From the NCBI GenBank assembly GCA_963772815.1, contig CAVYYV010000006.1:434001-498000 (forward strand): a stretch of 64,000 bases of DNA. The letters are read 5' to 3'. Below the pieces are notes generated by a model, which ran no database searches, had not been told where the DNA came from, and saw nothing but the letters and a program-made list of their open reading frames with translations. Both the position numbers and the translations under genes were made by a program. The DNA comes from DATFFO01 sp963772815. Lineage in GTDB: Bacteria > Actinomycetota > Acidimicrobiia > Spongiisociales > ZC4RG35. Numbering within the stretch: the first letter of the stretch is position 1; each line of letters opens with the position of its first letter. Below, one piece after another: positions 8,953 to 15,828 of the stretch.

Positions 8953-9371
8953 CCCAGCTTCCCGATCGCGAAGACGTGCTCGGCAACGGGGATTCCCCCG
9001 AGCAGGTGCTCGTCGATGATCCGATCCATCACCTCGATCGATACACCTGCGTACCAGGTGCCATCGGGGTAGACCACACAGATGGGTCCCTGCTCGCATA
9101 TACGCAGGCAATCGACCTTGGACCGCAGAACCCTTCCCGAGCCGAGCGGCTCCGGATCGGGATGGGCGCTCAAGTCGGTCCGCCACGTGGGTGGGGCGCT
9201 GGCCAGGCCGAGATCCTTGAGCCGTCGCTTGAGATGGGCCCAGACTGCGTTGGTCTCCTCAACCGGTGCGCACCTGGGGGTCGACTGACCGGCGCACAGG
9301 AAGATGTGGCGGACCGCTCCCGGGATCGAGAGAGCCCGGGAGATGTTGACCAGCCGCTCGTGACCATCCAT
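8949..9371 (-). CDS. (2Fe-2S) ferredoxin domain protein, thioredoxin-like type
   Basis: 140 residues from ATG 9371. The domain resembles thioredoxin-fold [2Fe-2S] ferredoxins: an N-terminal HIFLCAGQSTPRCAP segment (two Cys) and a C-terminal KVDCLRICEQGPICVVYPDG segment with the remaining Cys ligands, followed by YAGVSIEVMDRIIDEHL. Such proteins carry electrons for unknown partners. It is co-translated with the downstream alpha/beta hydrolase, a pairing that suggests a shared pathway but does not define one. The 113-bp repeat array lies immediately upstream, between this gene and selD. Confidence 0.82.
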   Translation of the reverse strand: MDGHERLVNISRALSIPGAVRHIFLCAGQSTPRCAPVEETNAVWAHLKRRLKDLGLASAPPTWRTDLSAHPDPEPLGSGRVLRSKVDCLRICEQGPICVVYPDGTWYAGVSIEVMDRIIDEHLLGGIPVAEHVFAIGKLG

Positions 9372-9782
9372 ACGAAGCCAAACGGTAGTGAGGCCACCCC
9401 TGGACCGGACACCCCGGCCTCCCCCGCCCTGCGACCCCGCCCACACCACTCGGGACCGCCACAGCCGGCGAGAAACGACGCGCAGACGCGTCGTCCACAG
9501 GCGGGGTCAATGACCGAGCCGCCGCGGACGGCGAGGAAAGAAGCCCCGACCCGGCGCCCACACGGGCCAACAGCGCCAAAGGCGCAGACGCGTCGCCCAC
9601 AGGCGACGCACGGGCGGGGTCAATGACCGAGCCGCCGCGGACGGCGAGGAAAGAAGCCCCGACCCGGCGCCCACACGGGCCAACAGCGCCAAAGGCGCAG
9701 ACGCGTCGCCCACAGGCGACGCACGGGCGGGGTCAATGACCGAGCCGCCGCAGACGGCGAGGAAAGGGGGCCCCGCCCGCAA
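9372..9782. other. Gene-free stretch holding the repeat array
   Basis: No credible gene is seen between the ferredoxin-like gene and selD. Open frames here reflect the GC-rich repeats. About 100 bp of unique sequence (9372-9470) precede a perfect 8-bp inverted repeat with a CAGA loop (9475-9494), then the 113-bp tandem array (9481-9767). Confidence 0.7.
9481..9767. repeat. 113-bp tandem direct repeat array with twin hairpins
   Basis: Units at 9501-9613 and 9614-9726 have exactly the same 113-bp period. They are flanked by a partial copy on the left (9481-9500, one substitution) and one on the right (9727-9767, one substitution before it diverges). Each full unit holds two adjacent perfect stem-loops: GCGCC-AAA-GGCGC (9573-9585 and 9686-9698) and GCGTCGCC-CACA-GGCGACGC (9590-9609 and 9703-9722). 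The array lies in a non-coding gap. It has no spacer structure, so it is not CRISPR. Confidence 0.9.
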
Positions 9783-10809
9783 TCAAGACAGTTCTATCCG
9801 GCCCGCTCCGTCGGTGATTCGGCCTATGAGGGCGGCGCCGGGGACATCTGCCAGGTAGGCGCTCACCGTGTCGGGCGGGAGTGCCACCAGGAGCCCGCCC
9901 GATGTCTGGGCATCGGCCAGGAGGGCGATGGCGTCTTCGTCGCCTGTTACGCGCTCGAGAGGCTGCTTGAAGGTTCCTGCGGCTGCCTCCCGGATAGAAC
10001 CCCTGCCGATACAGCTCGCGAATGCCTTCTATGACCGGCACTTGCGACATTTCGACGACTGCCCCGACTCCGGAGGCCTCGAGCATCTCGGTGAGATGGC
10101 CCAGGAGCCCAAACCCTGTCACGTCGGTGGCGGCGTGAGCCTGGTTGGGCCGCAGGGCGGCTCCGGCCCGATCGTTGAGCGTCGCCATGTTCGACACAAC
10201 CTGGTCCAGCACCCCGGGCGGGCACCTGCCCGCCTTGTGGGCCGTGGTGGCGATCCCGGCTCCGAGGGGCTTGGTCAGCACCAGGGCATCACCCGGGCGG
10301 GCACCGCCGTTGGTGATCACCCCGCTCTCATCGACCAGGCCGGTGACGGCAAACCCGTAGGTGGGCTCAGGATCATCGATCGAGTGGCCGCCCACGATCA
10401 CACAGCCTGCCGTGGCCATCACCTCGGCACCCCCCAGAACGACTTCTGAGGCGGCTTCGAAGGCAAGAGTGTCTCTAGGCCAGCCCAGGAGCTGGAGCGC
10501 GGTGAGCGGAGTAGCGCCCATGGCATAGATGTCGGACAGAGCATTGGTGGCGGCGATGCGACCCCAGTCGCCGGGGTCGTCCACGATGGGAGTGAAGAAG
10601 TCGACCGTCTGGACGAGGACACGACCATCCCCACCCGGCAGTCGCATGACGCCGGCATCATCGGAGGTGGCAACTCCCACGATCAGATCAGCGTGACGGC
10701 TGGCCGGATGCTCTAGAAGCGGGCCCACGATCTGAGACAGCTCGAGGGAGCTCAGCTTGCAGGCACAGCCGGCGCCGTGACTGAATGACGTGAGGCGAAT
10801 GGAATCCAT
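9783..10809 (-). CDS. selD: Selenide, water dikinase SelD with a frameshift near the C-terminus
   Basis: SelD makes selenophosphate from selenide and ATP for selenocysteine or selenouridine synthesis. The N-terminus has the SHGAGCACKL catalytic motif (Cys, not Sec, at the active position) and VQTVDFFTPIVDDP of the AIR-synthase-like fold. The body reads normally to YPGGSRRN, then the frame shifts near 9970-9980. The expected ending (LLADAQTSGG, then VALPPDTVSAYL, stop at 9783-9785) continues in another frame. The total length of 1027 nt fits one extra base. Repaired, the protein is about 341 residues, normal for SelD. No selA, selB or selenocysteine tRNA was seen in this window. Confidence 0.88.
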
Positions 10810-10891
10810 TCCTACACGGTATCCCTCCCCACACAGGCACCGGTACGCGACTGGTCATGGCTCGTGTCCACACCTAACCTGACGTGTTCAG

Positions 10892-11368
10892 ATGACCGAC
10901 CAAACCACATGGCTGACGCCCGAAGCGCATTCCAAGCTTCAGGCCGAACTGGAACAACTCAAGACCGAGGGACGGACCGAGATCGAGGCGCGCATAGCCG
11001 AGGCCCGTTCGCACGGGGATCTACGTGAGAATGCCGACTACGACGCCGCCAAGAACGATCAGGGACTGATGGAGGCGAGGATCCGCCAAATAGAGGGACT
11101 CCTCAACACGGCCGAAGTCCGCCAGGCCACCGACGACGGCACGGTCCAGGTCGGTAGTGTCGTCACGGTGATCGACGGGGACGGGGACGAGATGCAGTTC
11201 CTGGTCGCTCCCCACGAGAACAAGGTAGCCGGGTTCCTACTCGCCTCCCCCGACGGGCCGCTGGGGGACGCCCTTATGGGATCGTCGGTAGGCGACACCG
11301 TTAGCTACGAGGCGCCCGGTGGCAGCTTCTCGGTGACGATCCGGGCTATCGAGCCCTATCGGGACTGA
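10892..11368 (+). CDS. greA: Transcription elongation factor GreA
   Basis: 158 residues, the usual GreA length. The N-terminal coiled coil (residues 8-75) carries the acidic tip in SHGDLRENADYDAAKNDQ, the Asp/Glu residues that stimulate RNA cleavage in backtracked RNA polymerase. The C-terminal domain (residues 85-158) has GSVVTVIDGDGDEMQFLV and the closing SFSVTIRAIEPY. The gene is divergent from selD, and the 82-bp gap between them must hold both promoters. A stem-loop directly follows its stop. Confidence 0.96.
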   Translation: MTDQTTWLTPEAHSKLQAELEQLKTEGRTEIEARIAEARSHGDLRENADYDAAKNDQGLMEARIRQIEGLLNTAEVRQATDDGTVQVGSVVTVIDGDGDEMQFLVAPHENKVAGFLLASPDGPLGDALMGSSVGDTVSYEAPGGSFSVTIRAIEPYRD

Positions 11369-11372
11369 CTGC

Positions 11373-11395
11373 CTGCCACACAGGTGTGGTTCAGG
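11373..11395. terminator. Short stem-loop between convergent greA and lipoprotein gene
   Basis: CCACAC-AG-GTGTGG (11376-11389) is a perfect 6-bp inverted repeat, extendable by CTG/CAG with a bulge. It sits exactly between two convergent stop codons. It could serve both strands, but no U-tract follows, so terminator function is tentative. Confidence 0.4.
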
Positions 11396-11900
11396 ACCCC
11401 ATCACGAAGTCGCCGAAGTCACTCATCGGGCCTTGGAACTCGACCTGGGATCCGTCGTGCAGACTGACGAGATGGTGATCGGCGATCCCCTGTAGCTCTG
11501 CTGCAGTACGGTCGGCCTCGGGCTTCAGGGCTGCGTCCAGGGCAGCCTGGTCATCGAACACCTCGACCCCCGACACGCCCGAATCGTTCTCGAGCAGATC
11601 ACCCAGGAAGTTCTCGATGCTCCTGTCGGTGTAATCGCCCGGAGGCACGAGGATGTAGAGCGTCTCCCCCTGCTCGGTCGATTGCCTCGATATGACCTCG
11701 TAGCTGTTGATCGGCTCACCGGCGGGAACAGTGGTCTCGGTCCCCATCTCGGAGCCGGTGGTGGTTGTAGGCGGTGTCGTCGTAGTCGTCAGCAGCGACG
11801 CATCGATCGTGGTGGTCGTGATCACAGCATCGTTCGAATTGCACCCCCCTAGGGCCACGACGAGCAAGGAGCCGGCGACGATGGTGGTGAGCTTCTTCAT
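11391..11900 (-). CDS. Predicted lipoprotein, unknown function
   Basis: 169 residues from ATG 11900, which has an AGGAGGAAG ribosome-binding site just upstream. A signal peptide with lipobox (LLVVALGGC) is followed by a Thr-rich linker (residues 30-60). The soluble domain of about 110 residues has two parts: a VISRQSTEQGETLYILVPPG segment and an acidic helix region ending LVSLHDGSQVEFQGP. No catalytic motif or known family was recognised. It converges on greA. Confidence 0.7.
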   Translation of the reverse strand: MKKLTTIVAGSLLVVALGGCNSNDAVITTTTIDASLLTTTTTPPTTTTGSEMGTETTVPAGEPINSYEVISRQSTEQGETLYILVPPGDYTDRSIENFLGDLLENDSGVSGVEVFDDQAALDAALKPEADRTAAELQGIADHHLVSLHDGSQVEFQGPMSDFGDFVMGS

Positions 11901-12003
11901 TTGGAGCTTCCTCCTCCGATGGTTTCCCCTCAACGATCACCGAGAGCGAGTGGTTCCTGGTCCTGGTCCCGCTCGGGTCGGAGATCCGGTAGCCTCTTGG
12001 CCG

Positions 12004-13332
12004 ATGGGGAGAAGGGTACTGGGATTGGGATTCCTATTCATCGCCGCCGTTGTCGTGGCATGGGTCGTTCGCCCTGCGCCGGGCTTGGCCATCGCGATGT
12101 GCTCTCCGGTCACAATCGACGACCTGATCGCGCGGTCACAGCCCGCGACGTCCTCCCCCACGCCAAGCACCGACGGCAACGTCGCCACCACCGCGGCCCC
12201 AGCGCCCGCCTGTGATAAGCCTTTCGTCTACCCACTCGTCTTCCCCATCGTGGGCGGGGGCGGGATCGGCTCCCCGTTCGGCGCTCCCCGCGACGGCGGG
12301 TCCCGCCTCCATGAAGGAAACGACGTGTTCGCCCCGCGCATGCAGCCGGTGGTCGCTGCCGCCGCCGGGACCGTGATCAAGGTCAGCGCAGACACCGGCA
12401 TCTCGGGCTACCGGGTGATCATCGGCCACGACGACGGCTGGCTCACCTACTACATCCACCTCAACAACGACACGCTCGGGACCGATGACGGCAGCGGAAT
12501 CGGGATCTGGCCCGATCTGGCCCTCGGTGACCGGGTCGAGCCGGGGCAGGTGATCGGCTGGGTCGGAGACTCGGGCAACGCCGAAGGCACCGAAGCCCAT
12601 CTCCATTTCGAGCTCCACGAGCCTGCCGGCGCGGCGGTCGACCCAGGGCCCAGCCTGAAGGCAGCGGCCAGGGTGAGTCTCCCCGGCGAGGGGGTCATCG
12701 AGTTCGCGGGCCCGTTTGCGGACGCTTCGGATGGCGACCAGCCCGACTCGCTGGCGGTGCTGTTGAGCCGGGGAGCGCCCGTGCGGTGCGACGAGAGCGG
12801 CGTGATGTCATGCCCTGACGATCCGGTGACCCGGGCGGCCGCTTCTGCCTGGTTGACCGCCTTGGTAGGACCCATCGAGCTTGTGCCCGATCCCTACTCT
12901 GAACCGCCTCGGGACCGCCCGGTTGGGGATTGCTCCCCGACCCTGGCCTGTCTGTCCGATGGCAGCGTGGACCACACCCTCCTGTGCTCGACGACGGACT
13001 GCACGCCAACGGGGGTCACACGAGACGACTTGGTCCGGGCCGTCGCCTGGGATCGGCTTCGGGACGCCTACGAATTGGCCCATGTCGACCCGGCTCCCAG
13101 CCTCCGCGGCGGGCCCGGAGCGCCCAGGGTCTCCCCGCCGCCAACGCACGCCTACGACCTGGCCCTCGCTCGCGCCAATCGGATCATTGGGCCTACCGCC
13201 TGTCGGGCTCCAGACTCCGGCGAGGGTGAGCTCACTCGCCGCCAGGCGGCGGCCGCCCTCATCGACCTGTTGGGGCTCGGGGACCCTCAGTGCGTCTCCG
13301 AGAACGCGGCGATCTCCGCCTCCAGCCGCTGA
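12004..13332 (+). CDS. Secreted M23-family peptidase (LytM-like) with C-terminal repeats
   Basis: 442 residues from ATG 12004. An N-terminal hydrophobic segment (residues 5-25) directs export. The M23 zinc metallopeptidase domain spans about residues 85-215, with the ligands in HEGNDVF (near residue 99) and the HLHFE motif (near residue 198). This fold cleaves peptidoglycan cross-bridges, or acts as an activator when degenerate; here the ligands look intact. The C-terminal third has three Thr-Arg helix segments (VTRAAASAWL, VTRDDLVRAVAW, LTRRQAAAALIDLL) that resemble SLH-like repeats and may bind the cell wall. The gene end overlaps the convergent aminotransferase gene. Confidence 0.85.
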   Translation: MGRRVLGLGFLFIAAVVVAWVVRPAPGLAIAMCSPVTIDDLIARSQPATSSPTPSTDGNVATTAAPAPACDKPFVYPLVFPIVGGGGIGSPFGAPRDGGSRLHEGNDVFAPRMQPVVAAAAGTVIKVSADTGISGYRVIIGHDDGWLTYYIHLNNDTLGTDDGSGIGIWPDLALGDRVEPGQVIGWVGDSGNAEGTEAHLHFELHEPAGAAVDPGPSLKAAARVSLPGEGVIEFAGPFADASDGDQPDSLAVLLSRGAPVRCDESGVMSCPDDPVTRAAASAWLTALVGPIELVPDPYSEPPRDRPVGDCSPTLACLSDGSVDHTLLCSTTDCTPTGVTRDDLVRAVAWDRLRDAYELAHVDPAPSLRGGPGAPRVSPPPTHAYDLALARANRIIGPTACRAPDSGEGELTRRQAAAALIDLLGLGDPQCVSENAAISASSR

Positions 13333-14111
13333 GCGAGCCGGCGGGTGACAGGACCGATCGGATAGGAGCGGGTTCCCAGGGCCGTGACCGGTGTCACCTC
13401 CTTGACGGTCGACATGACGAACACCTCGTCGGCGCCCTCGACCAGCTCCAGTGGTGCCTCGACCTCGGTGATGCCGGGCCAGAGCTCCATGACCACCCGA
13501 CGGGTGACCGACTCGAGGATGCCCAAGTGGAGCGAGGGCGTGTAGACGGTCCCGTCTGCCACCCATCCAATCGAGAACGTGGGACCTTCCAGGACGATCC
13601 GCTGATCGCTGATCAGCACGGCATCGTCGAAACCGGCCTTGCCGGCCACGAATCCGGCGGCGAGATTGGGCGCATACGAGGTCGTCTTGACTCCCGCCAG
13701 CTCCCACGGTCTCCCGGCCGGATGCCAGGGGGCGGGAACGGCCATCAGACGGACAGACTGCCGGCGTTGAGGCAGGCCGTGACGCACAACGATGCAGCGC
13801 CCAGGGTCGGTCACTCCGGGCACGGCGCCGCCGGCGGTCAGGATCACCCGGGCTACGCAGTCTCCCTGCGCTTCGGTGAGCTTGGTGATCCAGAAGGTGA
13901 GCAAACGGCGATCCGGCACGCTGATCCCCAATGCTGCGGCACTGCGGACCAGGCGGTCGAGGTGATCGTCGAGCCGGAAGAGGCGGCCCTGGTAGCAGCG
14001 GATGGCCTCGAAGCAGCCGTACCCCCTCACCACGGCGGAGTCCGTCACGACCAGCCGGTCGGCCTCCACTCCGTCTACGAGGCAGTCGACGTCGGTGGCC
14101 TCTCTGGTCAT
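13287..14111 (-). CDS. Class IV aminotransferase (PabC/branched-chain type)
   Basis: 274 residues of the fold type IV PLP-enzyme family. Visible signatures are RGYGCFEAIRCYQGRLFRLDDHLDRL (fold entry, about residues 29-55), GVKTTSYAPNLAA with the probable PLP lysine, and the TPSLHLGILESVTRR segment. Members make 4-aminobenzoate from aminodeoxychorismate or transfer amino groups to branched-chain or D-amino acids, and sequence alone does not decide. The usual xxSNxF motif reads TFSIGW here. The start overlaps the nadE stop (ATGA at 14108-14111), so it is co-translated with nadE. The 3' end overlaps the convergent M23 peptidase gene by 46 bp. Confidence 0.85.
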   Translation of the reverse strand: MTREATDVDCLVDGVEADRLVVTDSAVVRGYGCFEAIRCYQGRLFRLDDHLDRLVRSAAALGISVPDRRLLTFWITKLTEAQGDCVARVILTAGGAVPGVTDPGRCIVVRHGLPQRRQSVRLMAVPAPWHPAGRPWELAGVKTTSYAPNLAAGFVAGKAGFDDAVLISDQRIVLEGPTFSIGWVADGTVYTPSLHLGILESVTRRVVMELWPGITEVEAPLELVEGADEVFVMSTVKEVTPVTALGTRSYPIGPVTRRLAQRLEAEIAAFSETH

Positions 14112-15778
14112 GAGGGCGTGCTTCTCGACGTCTGCCGGAAGCGGTTGGTGATGGGAAGACGGCGATCTTTACCAAAGGCCTTGACCGTGATCTTCACTCC
14201 TGGTGCGGCCTGGCGACGCTTGTACTCATTGCGATCCACCATGGCGAGGACAGTCGCCACCGTGTCCGAAACGAAGCCGTCCGCGACGATCTCATCGAAG
14301 CTCATCTCGTCTTCCACATAGCGATCCAGGATCGAGTCCAGGATGTCGTACTCGGGCAAGGAATCCGAGTCCCGCTGGTCTGGACGAAGCTCCGCCGACG
14401 GCGGCTTGGTCAGCGTGCTCTCGGGGATCACCACGCTCGCCGTGTTGCGCCATTGTGCCAATTGATAGACGACCGTCTTGAAAACATCCTTGAGTGGCGC
14501 ATAGCCGCCCACCATGTCTCCGTACAGGGTGGCATACCCTACGGCCATCTCGGACTTGTTTCCCGTGGCCACCACCATCGGCCCGAACTTGTTGGAAACG
14601 GCCATGAGAATTCCTCCTCGAATCCGGGCCTGGATGTTCTCTTCGGCCAGTCCCGGCTCGGTGTCGGAGAATATTGGGTCCAGGACGGACAGGTAGGCGG
14701 AGAAGACCTCGTCCATCGGCACCAGGTCAAATCGGATTCCCAGGTTCTCCGCCAGATTCGTGGCGTCGTCGATCGAGTGCTGGGAGCTGTATCGAGAAGG
14801 CATGGCCAGGCCCCATACGGCGGAAGGGCCGAGAGCGTCGGCGGCTATCACCGCCGTGAGAGCCGAGTCGATTCCCCCCGAGAGACCGATCACGACTTCT
14901 GTGAAGCCGTTCTTGCGCACATAATCCCCCAGGGCCGTGACCAGGGCCGCGTAGATCTCAGGTATCGGATCCAACAGGGGCTCCACATCTCCCACGACGA
15001 TCGGATCGTCATCGAGCGGCACGTCGACCACGAAGCGATCCTCCTCGAACTGAGGCGAGCGATGGACGATCGTGCCGTCGGCGGCCACCACGACGCTGGC
15101 ACCATCGAAGACGAGCTCGTCCTGGCCACCAACCAGGTTGACAAAGACCAGGGGAACCCGGTCCGCCCGGGCCCGGGCCGACAACATGTCCTCTCGGTCA
15201 GCCGCCTTGCCCCGATGGAAGGGGGAGGCGCTGACGTTGAGCAGCAACCGGGCTCCTGCCACCGCCTGGCGATGGGGCGGCCCGTCGGGAACCCAGATGT
15301 CCTCGCATACCGAGATGCCCAACGGAACCCCATTCGACTCCCAGATACGGTCAGGATCGCCACCCGCCAGGAAGTAGCGGTTCTCGTCGAACACCCCGTA
15401 GTTGGGCAGCATCACTTTGTGGTAGGTGCCGAGCATCTGACCGTCGCGGAGCACAGCCACCGCATTCGCCACCCGTCGGTCGGCGGCATCGATTGCCTCT
15501 CTCGATCCGGACGAGGCGTGGTCGACGAATCCGACCAGGGTGGTGGTACGGCCGGAGCGGCGAGCCAGACGCCTCACCGCTTCGATCCCCGCATCGACGA
15601 ACGACGACCGCATCACCAGGTCTTCGGGCGGATAACCGGACACGGCCAGCTCGGGTACCAAGAGGACCTCGGCGCCTTCGGCTTCAGCCCAGTCCATCGC
15701 TTCGGCGATCTGCTTCTCGTTGCCGACGATATCGCCCACCACCAAGTTGATTTGAGCCCCTGCCACGCGCATTGACAT
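14108..15778 (-). CDS. nadE: Glutamine-dependent NAD+ synthetase
   Basis: 556 residues, two domains. Residues 1-260 form a nitrilase-type glutaminase with the Glu in VPELAVSGYPPEDL, the Lys in YHKVMLPNYGVFDE and the nucleophile Cys in GISVCEDIW. Residues 275-556 form the synthetase, with the ATP pyrophosphatase loop GLSGGIDSALTA and GNKSEMAVGYATLYGDM. It converts deamido-NAD to NAD using ammonia channelled from glutamine, the last step of NAD synthesis. The start at 15778 has an alternative ATG two codons in. It is divergent from glnE, with the 5' ends 47 bp apart. Confidence 0.96.
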   Translation of the reverse strand: MSMRVAGAQINLVVGDIVGNEKQIAEAMDWAEAEGAEVLLVPELAVSGYPPEDLVMRSSFVDAGIEAVRRLARRSGRTTTLVGFVDHASSGSREAIDAADRRVANAVAVLRDGQMLGTYHKVMLPNYGVFDENRYFLAGGDPDRIWESNGVPLGISVCEDIWVPDGPPHRQAVAGARLLLNVSASPFHRGKAADREDMLSARARADRVPLVFVNLVGGQDELVFDGASVVVAADGTIVHRSPQFEEDRFVVDVPLDDDPIVVGDVEPLLDPIPEIYAALVTALGDYVRKNGFTEVVIGLSGGIDSALTAVIAADALGPSAVWGLAMPSRYSSQHSIDDATNLAENLGIRFDLVPMDEVFSAYLSVLDPIFSDTEPGLAEENIQARIRGGILMAVSNKFGPMVVATGNKSEMAVGYATLYGDMVGGYAPLKDVFKTVVYQLAQWRNTASVVIPESTLTKPPSAELRPDQRDSDSLPEYDILDSILDRYVEDEMSFDEIVADGFVSDTVATVLAMVDRNEYKRRQAAPGVKITVKAFGKDRRLPITNRFRQTSRSTPS

Positions 15779-15812
15779 CGTCGATGAGGATAGAGGGGTG
15801 CATCAGTCGCTC

Positions 15813-15828
15813 TACCGTTTGCAGCGTG
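15813..15828 (+). promoter_or_regulatory. Possible -10 element placing glnE on a leaderless transcript
   Basis: TACCGT (15813-15818) fits the TANNNT -10 consensus of actinobacterial leaderless genes and ends 7 nt before GTG 15826. No ribosome-binding site precedes any candidate start of glnE, which agrees with leaderless initiation at this GTG. No -35 was recognised. Confidence 0.35.

Noticed and set aside
9481..9767. CRISPR-like array
   Set aside because: The repeats are directly adjacent 113-bp units without variable spacers, and no cas genes lie nearby.
9965..9985. Programmed frameshift in selD
   Set aside because: No slippery heptamer or downstream pseudoknot is obvious, and SelD is not known for recoding; similar indels in three other genes favour error.
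14453..15775. 440-residue plus-strand ORF opposite nadE
   Set aside because: Antisense shadow of a conserved gene; no recognisable motifs or ribosome-binding site.
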